DNA from: Mastigocoleus testarum BC008
Lineage (GTDB): Bacteria > Cyanobacteriota > Cyanobacteriia > Cyanobacteriales > Nostocaceae
DNA: 63,495 bases
NCBI RefSeq assembly: GCF_001456025.1
Contig: NZ_LMTZ01000128.1
Location: forward strand, 13,072 to 76,566
Direction: 5' to 3'
Under the pieces are notes generated by a model, which searched no databases, was not told the DNA's origin, and saw only the letters and a list, made by a program, of their open reading frames with translations. The position numbers and the translations under genes were made by a program. Positions 41,453-49,690 of this stretch are shown in pieces (within the stretch, counting starts at the first letter, position 1; every line of letters starts with the position of its first letter).

Positions 41453-42112
41453 TTATGCCACGTCAGCGAAAAGTTCTTGCAAACTCTTGGCTGCAGCATC
41501 GGGTTTAGCGATAATCTCTACAATTTTATCTCGTGCTTCTGGATTTGACAGCGCTTCTACACAAACTTGTGCTACTTTTTGACGGGGGATACTACCCTCA
41601 AATAAAGTATCGGCTTTTGCCATCACTATTGAATCGGAATTATCTTCATTTTTTAACCCCCCCGGGCGAACTATGGTGTAAGTTAAACCACTTTTTTGAA
41701 TGTATTCCTCAGCTTGTTTTTTCCAATACAAAATCAGCCAAAATAAGTTAAGTGGATGAAAAAACTGTGAAACACACATTGAAGAAACTAAAACAAAATG
41801 TTCTATTCCTTGACTTTTAGCTGCGTTGACTAAATTTTTTGTTCCTTCATAATCTACTTTATAAGGTCCGCTGGGATCGAGACTGGGTCTTGCTCCTGTA
41901 GCACATAGCAATACAGTACATCCCTCTAAAGAGGAAACAAAAGTATCAGATTTAAGAACATCCGCTTGTATTAACTCGGTGGACTCTGGCAAAATAGTTT
42001 TTGCTTGTTCAATATCCCTAACTAAAGCACGAACAGGTATATTACGTGCCACTAACTCTCGTACGATCCGACGTCCAGTTTCGCCTGTTGCCCCTGCTAC
42101 AAATGCTTTCAC
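41453..42112 (-). CDS. NAD(P)-binding atypical SDR (NmrA/Tic62-like)
   Basis: A 219-aa Rossmann protein with cofactor motif GATGETGRR (7-15), then a DVLKSD acidic site and SSMCVS, where the SDR Tyr is not followed by the usual YxxxK; the later YWKKQAEEYI may supply a related pair. This matches the atypical SDR5 class that includes Tic62 and cyanobacterial relatives, used in redox or chlorophyll-related steps. Substrate unknown. Divergent from the DUF1997 gene. Confidence 0.85.
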   Translation of the reverse strand: MKAFVAGATGETGRRIVRELVARNIPVRALVRDIEQAKTILPESTELIQADVLKSDTFVSSLEGCTVLLCATGARPSLDPSGPYKVDYEGTKNLVNAAKSQGIEHFVLVSSMCVSQFFHPLNLFWLILYWKKQAEEYIQKSGLTYTIVRPGGLKNEDNSDSIVMAKADTLFEGSIPRQKVAQVCVEALSNPEARDKIVEIIAKPDAAAKSLQELFADVA

Positions 42113-42303
42113 GATTTACGCTACCCTAGGAAACTAATATGTCTGTACATGTTTGTTTTTCGTTTTCTATTTTAGAGATGAGATGAACTTAAGAACAGAT
42201 AATTAAAGTTTTGCTGACAAATAAGACTGGTGCGAAATTACCCCACTCCGAGGGGAATTATTAATTTAGAGAAAAAAATTGGTCAAGACACAGGAATGGG
42301 TTT

Positions 42304-42948
42304 ATGCTTTCAAAAAACCGGGAACATCAATTTCAGGAGAAAAGCAACATAGTATATTCAGCACAATCAAATTTCGGAGTATTACCGGAGACAACGGAAG
42401 AATTAAATTTTAATGCTCCAACTGAATTTTGCGGTCATTACAGTGATTGCATGAAAATGTCCGCCTCTGCTGAAAGTGTGGCTGAGTACCTTGACAATCA
42501 CGCTTCCTGGTTTGTACGTTGTGCTCTACCAATGAAAGTACAACCTTTGGGTGATAATGGTTATGCCTTGGTAATCGGTCGTTTTGGCTCTTTTGGTTAC
42601 GAGTTAGAGCCCAAAATTGGTCTGGAACTATTGCCTCAAGAACAGGGGATTTACAGGATTAGGACGATACCCATTCCTGGATACGATCCCATGAACTACG
42701 ATGTTGACTACCGTGCATCCCTACAATTGTTTGAAGATTCTGTAGAGAAAAATGGTGTTTTAGAACACATAACTAGAGTGGAATGGGAATTAGACTTGAA
42801 GGTGTATATTCAGTTTCCCAAGTTTATTCAGCGATTACCCAAATCTTTAGTTAAATCAACTGGTGACAAATTACTCAATCAAATTGTTCGACAAGTTTCC
42901 CGACGCTTAACCCGCAAAGTACAAGAAGATTTTCATCAAAATATATAG
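42304..42948 (+). CDS. DUF1997 family protein
   Basis: A 214-aa protein. After a variable N-terminus, DUF1997 features are visible: EFCGHYSDCMKMSASAESVAEYLDNHASWFVRCALPMKV, IGRFGSFGYELEPKIGLELLP and FPKFIQRLPKSLVKSTGDKLLNQIVRQVSRRLTRKVQEDF at the C-terminus. The family occurs in cyanobacteria and plastids, is SRPBCC-like in fold, and has no defined activity. No signal peptide. ATG at 42304 is the first start. Confidence 0.88.
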   Translation: MLSKNREHQFQEKSNIVYSAQSNFGVLPETTEELNFNAPTEFCGHYSDCMKMSASAESVAEYLDNHASWFVRCALPMKVQPLGDNGYALVIGRFGSFGYELEPKIGLELLPQEQGIYRIRTIPIPGYDPMNYDVDYRASLQLFEDSVEKNGVLEHITRVEWELDLKVYIQFPKFIQRLPKSLVKSTGDKLLNQIVRQVSRRLTRKVQEDFHQNI

Positions 42949-44030
42949 TCAGTCGAGATATGTGAGGAGAATAGAGTTCATTTTTTACTGAGTACTCCGA
43001 TAAAAGTGAAATAATTGCTTAAATCTCCTCAATTTCTCCCCCAATAATCTAATACCTCGTAAATTCTATGTTTTTTTCAGAAGGAATATTAAACTGGAGA
43101 CAATAGTCTTCAATTTTTCTCGTAATTTGATTGCCATTAAGTTCGAATTGTTCTCATGAATAACTATGAAACCCATATTTATCTTGGGGATTGTTGCTAA
43201 TAATATTATTTGAGATTTTACTGGAGTTGGAAATTAACTTACAAATGTTCTAAATTACACTATTTATTGACGTTAAAAATTAAACTATATCTTTTTTGAA
43301 GTAGCTATTATATCTAGATATACGGATAATCTCTCCATTACATTTTAGCGAATTTTTTACCTGAGTCTTTTACCTCTTTAAGCTTCAAGATGATTAGAAG
43401 CTTTTTGCAGTTTCCTTTTATTCAACTGCTACCGAGATTTAAGATTGTTTATGTGGAAATTTGTGAAGTAAAATATCAGCCTTACTCAAAAAATAATGAG
43501 AAGTCTTCAAACCCTGATTTTAAATTTATAATACCCTTCAATATTTCATATAAAAATCACATAATACTGATAATTTTGCAGCAGAAATACAAAAAAATGT
43601 AATTTTTAGGAATTTATTTATTACTCTATCTAATAATGTTGTATTGTATTCCTCATATCGATAAAACTTCTGCTGAGCTATGTCATTTAATTGAAATTTT
43701 TTAGCTCTTAATCAAGGATGTTGTGAACCTGTTATTAAGCGTTTTTCTATTGGCTCAAATTGCAATTTATAGGTGAAATATAATAAGTTTCACATACATT
43801 AATACAATTTTCAGTTAAGTTTGAGCTATTTAATCTGTTTCAAAGCGATTTAACAGAATATAGAAATCCAAGTTTGTAACTAGCAAATTGTATTCTTGAG
43901 TTAGTCAAAGCTGAAAGAATTCCAAGATTATTCACAAATAAATGGAAAGTGAAGCTTGATGATGTTTATTGATCGCAAAAAGCAAAACTTATACTTATTT
44001 AGTCCTGACTAAAGGTGAATCGTTTAACTA
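42949..44030. other. 1.1-kb intergenic region upstream of glbN
   Basis: AT-rich. A 70-codon plus frame at 43390-43602 has no family features. A hairpin AAGCTTC / GAAGCTT followed by TTT (43380-43405) resembles a terminator but lies 430 bp beyond the DUF1997 stop. Nothing else recognised. Confidence 0.5.
43380..43405 (+). terminator. Terminator-like hairpin
   Basis: Perfect 7-bp stem AAGCTTC / GAAGCTT with a 10-nt loop and a short T-run. Confidence 0.4.
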
Positions 44031-44399
44031 ATGAGTACATTGTTTGAACGGATTGGTGGCGAGCCTGCTGTAGAAGCTGCAGTAGATAAACTATATTTGC
44101 GACTCATGGCAAACGAAAAAGTAAGCCATTTCTTTGCTGGTATAGACATGAATAGGCAGAGAGAACATTTAGCATCTTTTTTGACCTATGCTTTCGGTGG
44201 TAAGACCGGCTATGATGGGCGTTCAATGCGACAAGCCCACCAGAGATTAGTAGAACATCTTGGACTTACAGATACGCACTTCGATGCACTAATTGAAAAT
44301 ATAGTGGCGACTCTCCGAGAGTTGAACGTACCTGAAGATTTAATTACAGAAGTGGCACAAATTACAGAATCTGTTCGAGGTGAAGTTCTTAACCACTAA
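44031..44399 (+). CDS. glbN: Group 1 truncated haemoglobin
   Basis: A 122-aa haem protein, best known for detoxifying reactive nitrogen species. Motifs include LFERIGG, FFAGIDM, distal His46 (QREHLASF) and proximal His70 (MRQAHQRLVEH), with intact YAFGGKTGYDGR. The numbering matches Synechocystis GlbN, where His46 and His70 are the bis-histidyl haem ligands. The C-terminal His117 that forms the covalent haem link in that protein is absent here (ITESVRGEVLNH replaces it). Confidence 0.95.
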   Translation: MSTLFERIGGEPAVEAAVDKLYLRLMANEKVSHFFAGIDMNRQREHLASFLTYAFGGKTGYDGRSMRQAHQRLVEHLGLTDTHFDALIENIVATLRELNVPEDLITEVAQITESVRGEVLNH

Positions 44400-44811
44400 G
44401 AATTATCTGGGTCCCCGATGGCGCTCTAGCATCTTAAAGGAAACATAAGAAAGGTGTAGCGATGTAATGTCTCTGCGTTAAAACTTTACAAGAACTTTAG
44501 AATAATTAAACACTTAGTTAGTTTATAGATCGCTTGAGGAAAATTAAGGATTATCAGCAATACCAAAAGTTGGTAGATAATGATTACAGGGTCTCTCCAA
44601 GAGTATTCCGTGCCCATTGCTTTCAATTGATTGTTTTTTCCTTTGAGAATCTGTAGAGACGTGGGAGCAAAATATTCCTGGAGGAAGATATGTCGCGTCT
44701 CTACAGTTATTCCTGTGGCTAAAATTATCCAATACCTACGGTAGGAAATTCTGTAAAAAAACTACTGGATATTCTTCTTATTCCTCACTAATTACTGTCT
44801 AAAGTAATGTA
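44400..44811. other. Intergenic region between convergent glbN and DUF4079 genes
   Basis: Contains the palindromic repeat copy at 44652-44705; otherwise featureless. Confidence 0.5.
44652..44705. repeat. TGTAGAGACG palindromic repeat, copy 3 (long form)
   Basis: Begins TGTAGAGACG and ends CGCGTCTCTACA; the 54-bp form has an extra internal gaagatatgtcgc segment shared with the copy at 59232. Confidence 0.75.
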
Positions 44812-45276
44812 TCAGCTGAGGATTTTTTGAACTATTTGGACTCCAGTAATCGCTTGCCAAGTAAATAAACCCAGTAACGTAAAATTTAAAATTATGTGGG
44901 TGACTCGCGCCCAATTTGCACCTTTTTGCATAAATGGAGACAAGGATGCAGAAAAGGCAATAATTCCTGTCATACCCAAACCTACAAGTAAGTGGGGACC
45001 AAAAAATAACTTGCCATTATTGATGTAGGTAACAGCCATACCGCCAATTGAACCAGCTACCATAACTGCTAAAAGCAACGAACCAATTTGATGGTGCTTA
45101 ATATTGAACCTTCCTTTTATGAGTTCTTTTTTTTCTTCCCCCCTAGCATTTCTTACTCTCTGTACTTGCAGACCTAAGTAAGCTGCATATAAGGTAATTG
45201 CAAACAGGACCCACATAAGCGCTGGATGAAAAAATTGCATCCCATATTTGACTGATTCTGGAATTGCTGAGATCAT
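44812..45276 (-). CDS. DUF4079 family membrane protein
   Basis: This 154-aa protein has four predicted membrane helices and conserved histidines in HPALMW, KHHQIGSLL, GPHLLVGLG and THIILN. This spacing is reminiscent of small b-type cytochrome membrane proteins (b561-like), but haem binding is not proven. A soluble charged loop lies between helices 1 and 2 (QVQRVRNARGEEKKELIKGR). Common in cyanobacteria and plastid-bearing organisms; function unknown. ATG at 45276. Confidence 0.85.
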   Translation of the reverse strand: MISAIPESVKYGMQFFHPALMWVLFAITLYAAYLGLQVQRVRNARGEEKKELIKGRFNIKHHQIGSLLLAVMVAGSIGGMAVTYINNGKLFFGPHLLVGLGMTGIIAFSASLSPFMQKGANWARVTHIILNFTLLGLFTWQAITGVQIVQKILS

Positions 45277-45682
45277 TGTGTTCTCCCCCGACTCTTAAAT
45301 CTTCTTCATAAAAATTAGCATAACCTTATTTTTGCTCCCTAAAGTAATCAAAATTCTTCCTGCAATAACTTCAAACATGCCAAAGAAAGCTGTATGATTC
45401 TAAGCTGCGGGGTTTATGACTTGTAGCTGGGAATTAGCTACATCATCTATGGATGGCTATCAGATCAAAATTTACGCTTTTTCGAAAAGCAAGATCGAGG
45501 TTTGTGGTGTATGACTTTGTCATATCGACATGAACTAATAACAGCTACTAACTGCTAGATGCTAAAGTATTTTTGCTTATTCCAAAATCTTTTGGGAAAT
45601 AGAAATTACGTAAATATTTGGAAATATTGCCAACTATTTTGCCATCAAAGAAAAATCTGATTTAAGCTATGGGTAAGTAATT
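45277..45682. other. Intergenic region upstream of the ankyrin gene
   Basis: Divergent promoter region of ~400 bp. One short hairpin GTAGCTgggaattAGCTAC near 45423-45441; nothing else. Confidence 0.45.
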
Positions 45683-46963
45683 ATGACCGCAAGTAATGAT
45701 GTCCTGCTGTTATCAGCGGTAAAACAAGGTGAAGTAAATAAAGTTCCAGCGCTGTTAGCAACCGGTACTTCACCAGATGCGAAAGATGGTGATGGTACAA
45801 CAGCGTTAATGTTTGCTGCTAACTTTGGTTATGCAGAAATTGCTAAGACACTCATCCATGCTGGTGCTGATATTAATGCATCAAGAGAAGTCTATGGTTT
45901 GACAGCTTTAATGTTGGCATCTAACGCAAAACAAATTGATGTTATGCGTTTGTTGATAGATAAAGGTGTTGATGTAAATAGCACTAACGAAGACGGTAGT
46001 ACGGCTTTAATGGCAGCAGTTTTTAAAGGTTACCTAGAAGTAGTAGAAGTTTTGTTGGCTGCTGGGGCTGATGTCAATATCAAAGATAATGATGATGATA
46101 CGGCTCTAAAGTTAGCCGTACGAACAGGTAACAAACTCATAACGCAAAAGTTGTTACAAGCAGGTGCAAATGTCAACGAAACAGACACTGAAGGCGATAC
46201 TGTATTAATGTTGGCAGCTGACTTGGGTAATATAGAAATTGTCCAAGTACTATTGGCTGCAGGAGTTGATGTTAATAAAAAAGATATTAGTGGTGGAACA
46301 GCACTTTTAGCAGCATCTGCTGCTGGTCATAATGGGGTTATTAATGCTTTATTAGATCGAGATGCTGATATTAATGAGAAAGATTTAGAAGGCGAAACAG
46401 CACTTCACTTCGCTGTGGTTGAATGTCATACAGATGTGGTCGAAAATTTGTTGAATCGCGGTGCGAATCCAGAAGTTAAAAATAATATTGGCGATACACC
46501 TTTACTAGTTGCAGCGCTACAAGGATACAGCCAAATTGTCAAATTATTACTTGAAGGTGGTGCAAATCCTAATATCAATAATTTAGGAGAGTCCCCATTG
46601 ACCTTAGCATCTGCTCGGGGGAATATTGAAGTCGTCAAGACTTTATTAGATTGGGAAGCAGACGTAAATATTCAGGGTAAAGATGGTAAAACTGCCTTAA
46701 TTTACGCCAGCGAACGCAACCATACTGAAGTAATCAAACAGTTGATTCTTAAAGGTGCAGATGCAAATATCAAAGATTCAGCTGATGCAACGGCTTTAAT
46801 GTGGGCTGCATCAAGGGGTTACCTTGAAGCTGTAGAACTGTTACTACAAACTAATGCTGATGTGAATTTAAAAAATCAAGGTGGTTATACCGCACTAGCG
46901 ATCGCTCAATTTAATAGATATGATGACGTGGTGGAAATTTTACAGGCTTTGGGAGCAGCATAA
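45683..46963 (+). CDS. Ankyrin-repeat protein
   Basis: At 426 aa it consists almost entirely of about twelve 33-residue ankyrin repeats, with regular G-x-TALMxAAxxGxxEVVxxLLxxGADVN units (for example DGTTALMFAANFGYAEIAKTL, GYLEVVEVLLAAGADVNIKD). No signal peptide, membrane segment or extra domain. Protein-protein interaction scaffold; partners unknown. A terminator hairpin follows at 47021. Repeats are well diverged, unlike the left-edge STAND repeats. Confidence 0.95.
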   Translation: MTASNDVLLLSAVKQGEVNKVPALLATGTSPDAKDGDGTTALMFAANFGYAEIAKTLIHAGADINASREVYGLTALMLASNAKQIDVMRLLIDKGVDVNSTNEDGSTALMAAVFKGYLEVVEVLLAAGADVNIKDNDDDTALKLAVRTGNKLITQKLLQAGANVNETDTEGDTVLMLAADLGNIEIVQVLLAAGVDVNKKDISGGTALLAASAAGHNGVINALLDRDADINEKDLEGETALHFAVVECHTDVVENLLNRGANPEVKNNIGDTPLLVAALQGYSQIVKLLLEGGANPNINNLGESPLTLASARGNIEVVKTLLDWEADVNIQGKDGKTALIYASERNHTEVIKQLILKGADANIKDSADATALMWAASRGYLEAVELLLQTNADVNLKNQGGYTALAIAQFNRYDDVVEILQALGAA

Positions 46964-47952
46964 AATCACCAGTATAGCCATAGTTTTAAGCCCCTAGTGC
47001 GGTGGAAGGTAATTCTTTAATCCTTCCCGACCTCCCTTAGGGAAGGAAAATATTGCGTTACGCGCAAATCATTAGCGTGTCCGTAGGACAAATGGAATTT
47101 ATCAATGCCCTAACCTAATTGCGTAGTGTCATATCATATGAACTTCTTTACTTAGAAAATTGTTATAAAAAATATGCATTGCTTCTGGCGTAAGTAATGA
47201 ATAATAAATAAAAAACTCATTGATTTTAAAAGTTGATATTTGAACTAGACAGTGTGGCTGCTAGGTTATAGCTCTGTTTTCACTACAGGTGCGTGCATTT
47301 TTTGCAGGTAAATTCAAAGCTTGACCATTTGTGAAAACACAAAAACTAATTTGATTTTTGATTTTTCTGATTTCAGATAAAAGTATTACTCGCCAGTCAT
47401 TACTCATACCTTATCATTCACTTGTTTAGTATTTATTAGTTTGATCGATAGTAATAAAAAGCAAGTATTTACTCTGAGTTTTTTTGCAGTCACTAAATTT
47501 ATATCACAAAATATTAACAATATTTACCTCAAATCAAGTACCAAAGGTAATATAAATTTCAGATCTTAATACGGTAGATCTTATTGCATTCATAAGTACA
47601 TCTTGCAAATTATATCTCTTTGGCAAGATACTACATAAAAATACACATAAATCAAGAATAATAAACACTTTAATTCCATTAAGGTGTATGATAAGTTTCA
47701 GAAGTTTTTCTTATACTTTTTGCAAAAATCTGTTAGATTCAATCTCTTAATTATGCTTTTCATACTTGTTATGAATCCAGTCAGAATCATGACAAGATTG
47801 CTTGTTGTTAAATACAGCATGCATATAATTAGCCAATTGATAGATTTTCTACAGGTGTTGTGTCTGCGTGAGTTAGATGATAAAAGAAGCACACTGCCTA
47901 TGGTCCATAACCAATCTTATAAGTTAATAATGTTTTATACATACTCACTCAA
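46964..47952. other. 1-kb region between ankyrin and adk
   Basis: Contains the ankyrin terminator, a gcgtgtccgtaggac short repeat (47081-47095) and then ~850 bp AT-rich DNA. A 93-codon frame at 47684-47965 overlaps the adk start in another frame, has no family features and is probably chance. A long adk leader or unrecognised RNA is possible. Confidence 0.5.
47021..47047 (+). terminator. Terminator-like hairpin after the ankyrin gene
   Basis: Perfect 8-bp stem TCCTTCCC / GGGAAGGA with an 11-nt loop followed by aaaatatt; weak U-tail. Confidence 0.5.
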
Positions 47953-48516
47953 ATGCTGCGATTAATTTTTCTCGGACCACCTGGAGCAGGGAAAGGGACT
48001 CAGGCTGCGACTTTAGCAGAATCCTGGAAAATACCCCATATTTCAACTGGCGACCTACTGCGTCAAGCGGTAGCAGAGCAAAATGTTTTAGGCAAACAAG
48101 CTTCGTCATTTATGGACAAAGGAGAATTGGTTCCTGACTCTCTGGTAATTGAATTGATTAGAGAGCGTCTGAATCAGTTAGACTGTCAACAGGGATGGAT
48201 TTTGGATGGATTTCCTCGAAGTATTTCCCAAGCTCAAACCTTGGAAGAGTTACTGCAGAGCATTCAAAAAACCTATGATTTCGTAATCTATTTCCAAGTA
48301 GAGACCGAAGCTTTAGTTCAAAGGATGTTAGGACGAGGTCGTCAAGATGACAACGAAGTAACAATCCGCCGTCGTTTTGAGGTATATCAAGAACAAACTT
48401 TTCCTTTAATTGACTTTTATCGTCAGCAAGGTTGTCTAAAAATAGTTGATGGGAATGCTCCTGTTGCTGATGTAACAAAGACTTTGTTGGAATTGATTGC
48501 ATTATCAAAAAGTTAG
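47953..48516 (+). CDS. adk: Adenylate kinase, short-LID form, outside the ribosomal operon
   Basis: Converts AMP + ATP to 2 ADP. A 187-aa enzyme with P-loop GPPGAGKGT (8-16, Lys14), AMP site STGDLLR and WILDGFPRS, and GRGRQDDNEVTIRRRF, the short LID without a zinc domain. In cyanobacteria adk usually lies in the secY-adk-infA ribosomal cluster; this copy stands alone after a long AT-rich leader, so it is probably a second, separately regulated enzyme. The ATG at 47953 is the only sensible start. Confidence 0.93.
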   Translation: MLRLIFLGPPGAGKGTQAATLAESWKIPHISTGDLLRQAVAEQNVLGKQASSFMDKGELVPDSLVIELIRERLNQLDCQQGWILDGFPRSISQAQTLEELLQSIQKTYDFVIYFQVETEALVQRMLGRGRQDDNEVTIRRRFEVYQEQTFPLIDFYRQQGCLKIVDGNAPVADVTKTLLELIALSKS

Positions 48517-48682
48517 ACGTCTTAGAGGATTCAAGAGTAGTAAGTCGTTAGACAAAACAGACCGCGTCTGCGGCGTTTAAAAGTCAGAAGTGATAAGTAA
48601 GGGTTAAGAAGTAAGGGTTAAGAAGTAATAACTCAAGGGTAATTAAAAATTACGTTTGTCCGTCAGGACGCGTCTCATTACT

Positions 48683-48730
48683 AACTAACAACTACCAATT
48701 AACAATTACCAATTACCAATTACTAATTGA
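48683..48730. repeat. Degenerate STRR array (ATTACCA family)
   Basis: actaccaattaacaattaccaattaccaattact; same 7-bp unit as 32553-32612. A repeated gggttaagaagtaa 14-bp unit lies just upstream (48601-48630), and gtccgtcaggac at 48658 is a short palindrome. Confidence 0.75.
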
Positions 48731-48766
48731 CCTGTGAAAATTATGTTTCTCAGTGAGGATACTAAA

Positions 48767-49294
48767 ATGATTGGTGCAGCAGAAATATTACAAAGTTATG
48801 CAGCAGGAAAAAGAAATTTCAGACGCGTAAATTTGAGTGGAGTAGCTTTGGGTTCAGCCAAACTTCGAGATACAGATTTTTCGCTGGCTATTATGACTGG
48901 AATAGACTTGAATCATGCAGATCTTTCCCAAGCTATTCTTACAGAAGCCGATCTAACAGCAGCTAATTTGAGTAAAGCCTGTTTTTATCGTGCGAATTTA
49001 CAAAAAGCTAAACTTCAAGGGTCTGTACTCTCTGAAGTCGTTCTGCGCAGAGCGTATCTTCAAGGAGCAATTCTCTCCCGTGCAATTTTAAAGGGAGGAA
49101 ATTTACAACAAGCAAATTTAATGCAGGTTGATTTAAGCGGAGCAGACCTCAGCGGTGCAGATCTAACCGCAGCATTTTTAGTGAATGCAAATCTGCGAGG
49201 AGCAAATTTAACTGGGGCGAAACTATCACGTGCGATTACAACTGGAGCAATTATGCCTGATGGTCGTGTCAGTGAACCATTAGTAAGAACTTAG
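48767..49294 (+). CDS. Pentapeptide-repeat protein
   Basis: 175 aa from ATG 48767, preferred because GTGAGGAT sits ~8 bases upstream; the frame also has ATG 48743 and GTG 48734 in what look like non-family residues. From about residue 20 it is A(D/N)LxX pentapeptide repeats (ADLSQAILTEADLTAANLSKACFYRANLQ...ANLRGANLTGAKL), predicting a right-handed quadrilateral beta-helix. No signal peptide, so cytosolic. Such proteins are very numerous in cyanobacteria and rarely have known roles. Confidence 0.85.
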   Translation: MIGAAEILQSYAAGKRNFRRVNLSGVALGSAKLRDTDFSLAIMTGIDLNHADLSQAILTEADLTAANLSKACFYRANLQKAKLQGSVLSEVVLRRAYLQGAILSRAILKGGNLQQANLMQVDLSGADLSGADLTAAFLVNANLRGANLTGAKLSRAITTGAIMPDGRVSEPLVRT

Positions 49295-49516
49295 TAAGAA
49301 CTTGAAATGCTTCTGAAATCAAGGATATGGGCTTCTTGGGGGTTTCTTCAATTCTTCAAAGTTCTTCAATTCTTCAAAGTTCTAGTATTTGAGATTTGAA
49401 TATTGGATATTTGGGATTTGGACACTTAGGTTTTGAATCTAGAAGGCTTGCTTAGATCTGGAAGGTTTAAATACGCGAGGAGTGGAAGTTATCTAAATGG
49501 TTATTGGTACGAATAA

Positions 49517-49542
49517 GTAGAGACGTTCCATGGAACGTCTCC
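49517..49542. repeat. TGTAGAGACG palindromic repeat, copy 4
   Basis: Core AGACGTTCCATGGAACGTCT is a perfect 20-bp palindrome. Confidence 0.75.
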
Positions 49543-49595
49543 AGTCAATTTATATCTGTACACAACAGAAAATATTTACACAAAATATATTTATA

Positions 49596-49655
49596 CAGAA
49601 GATATTTACACAGAAGATATTTACACAGAAGATATTTACACAGAAGATATTTACA
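49596..49655. repeat. 15-bp tandem repeat, four perfect units
   Basis: cagaagatatttaca repeats four times without change, with two degenerate units upstream (49566-49595). Confidence 0.9.
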
Positions 49656-49690
49656 CCTAAATTTCGCCTATCTATTAAACTTGTTGGTGA

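Larger units (their letters stand above)
49295..49690. other. Intergenic region with tandem and palindromic repeats
   Basis: Direct repeat of cttcaattcttcaaagtt (49346-49383), palindromic copy 4 (49517-49542) and a 15-bp tandem array (49596-49655). A 68-codon plus-strand frame here is made of the tandem repeat and is not a gene. Confidence 0.6.

Noticed and set aside
43390..43602. Possible 70-aa gene upstream of glbN
   Set aside because: Starts inside a hairpin, no recognisable domain, composition like the AT-rich surroundings.
47684..47965. 93-codon frame overlapping adk start
   Set aside because: Hydrophobic AT-driven composition, overlaps a certain gene in another frame.
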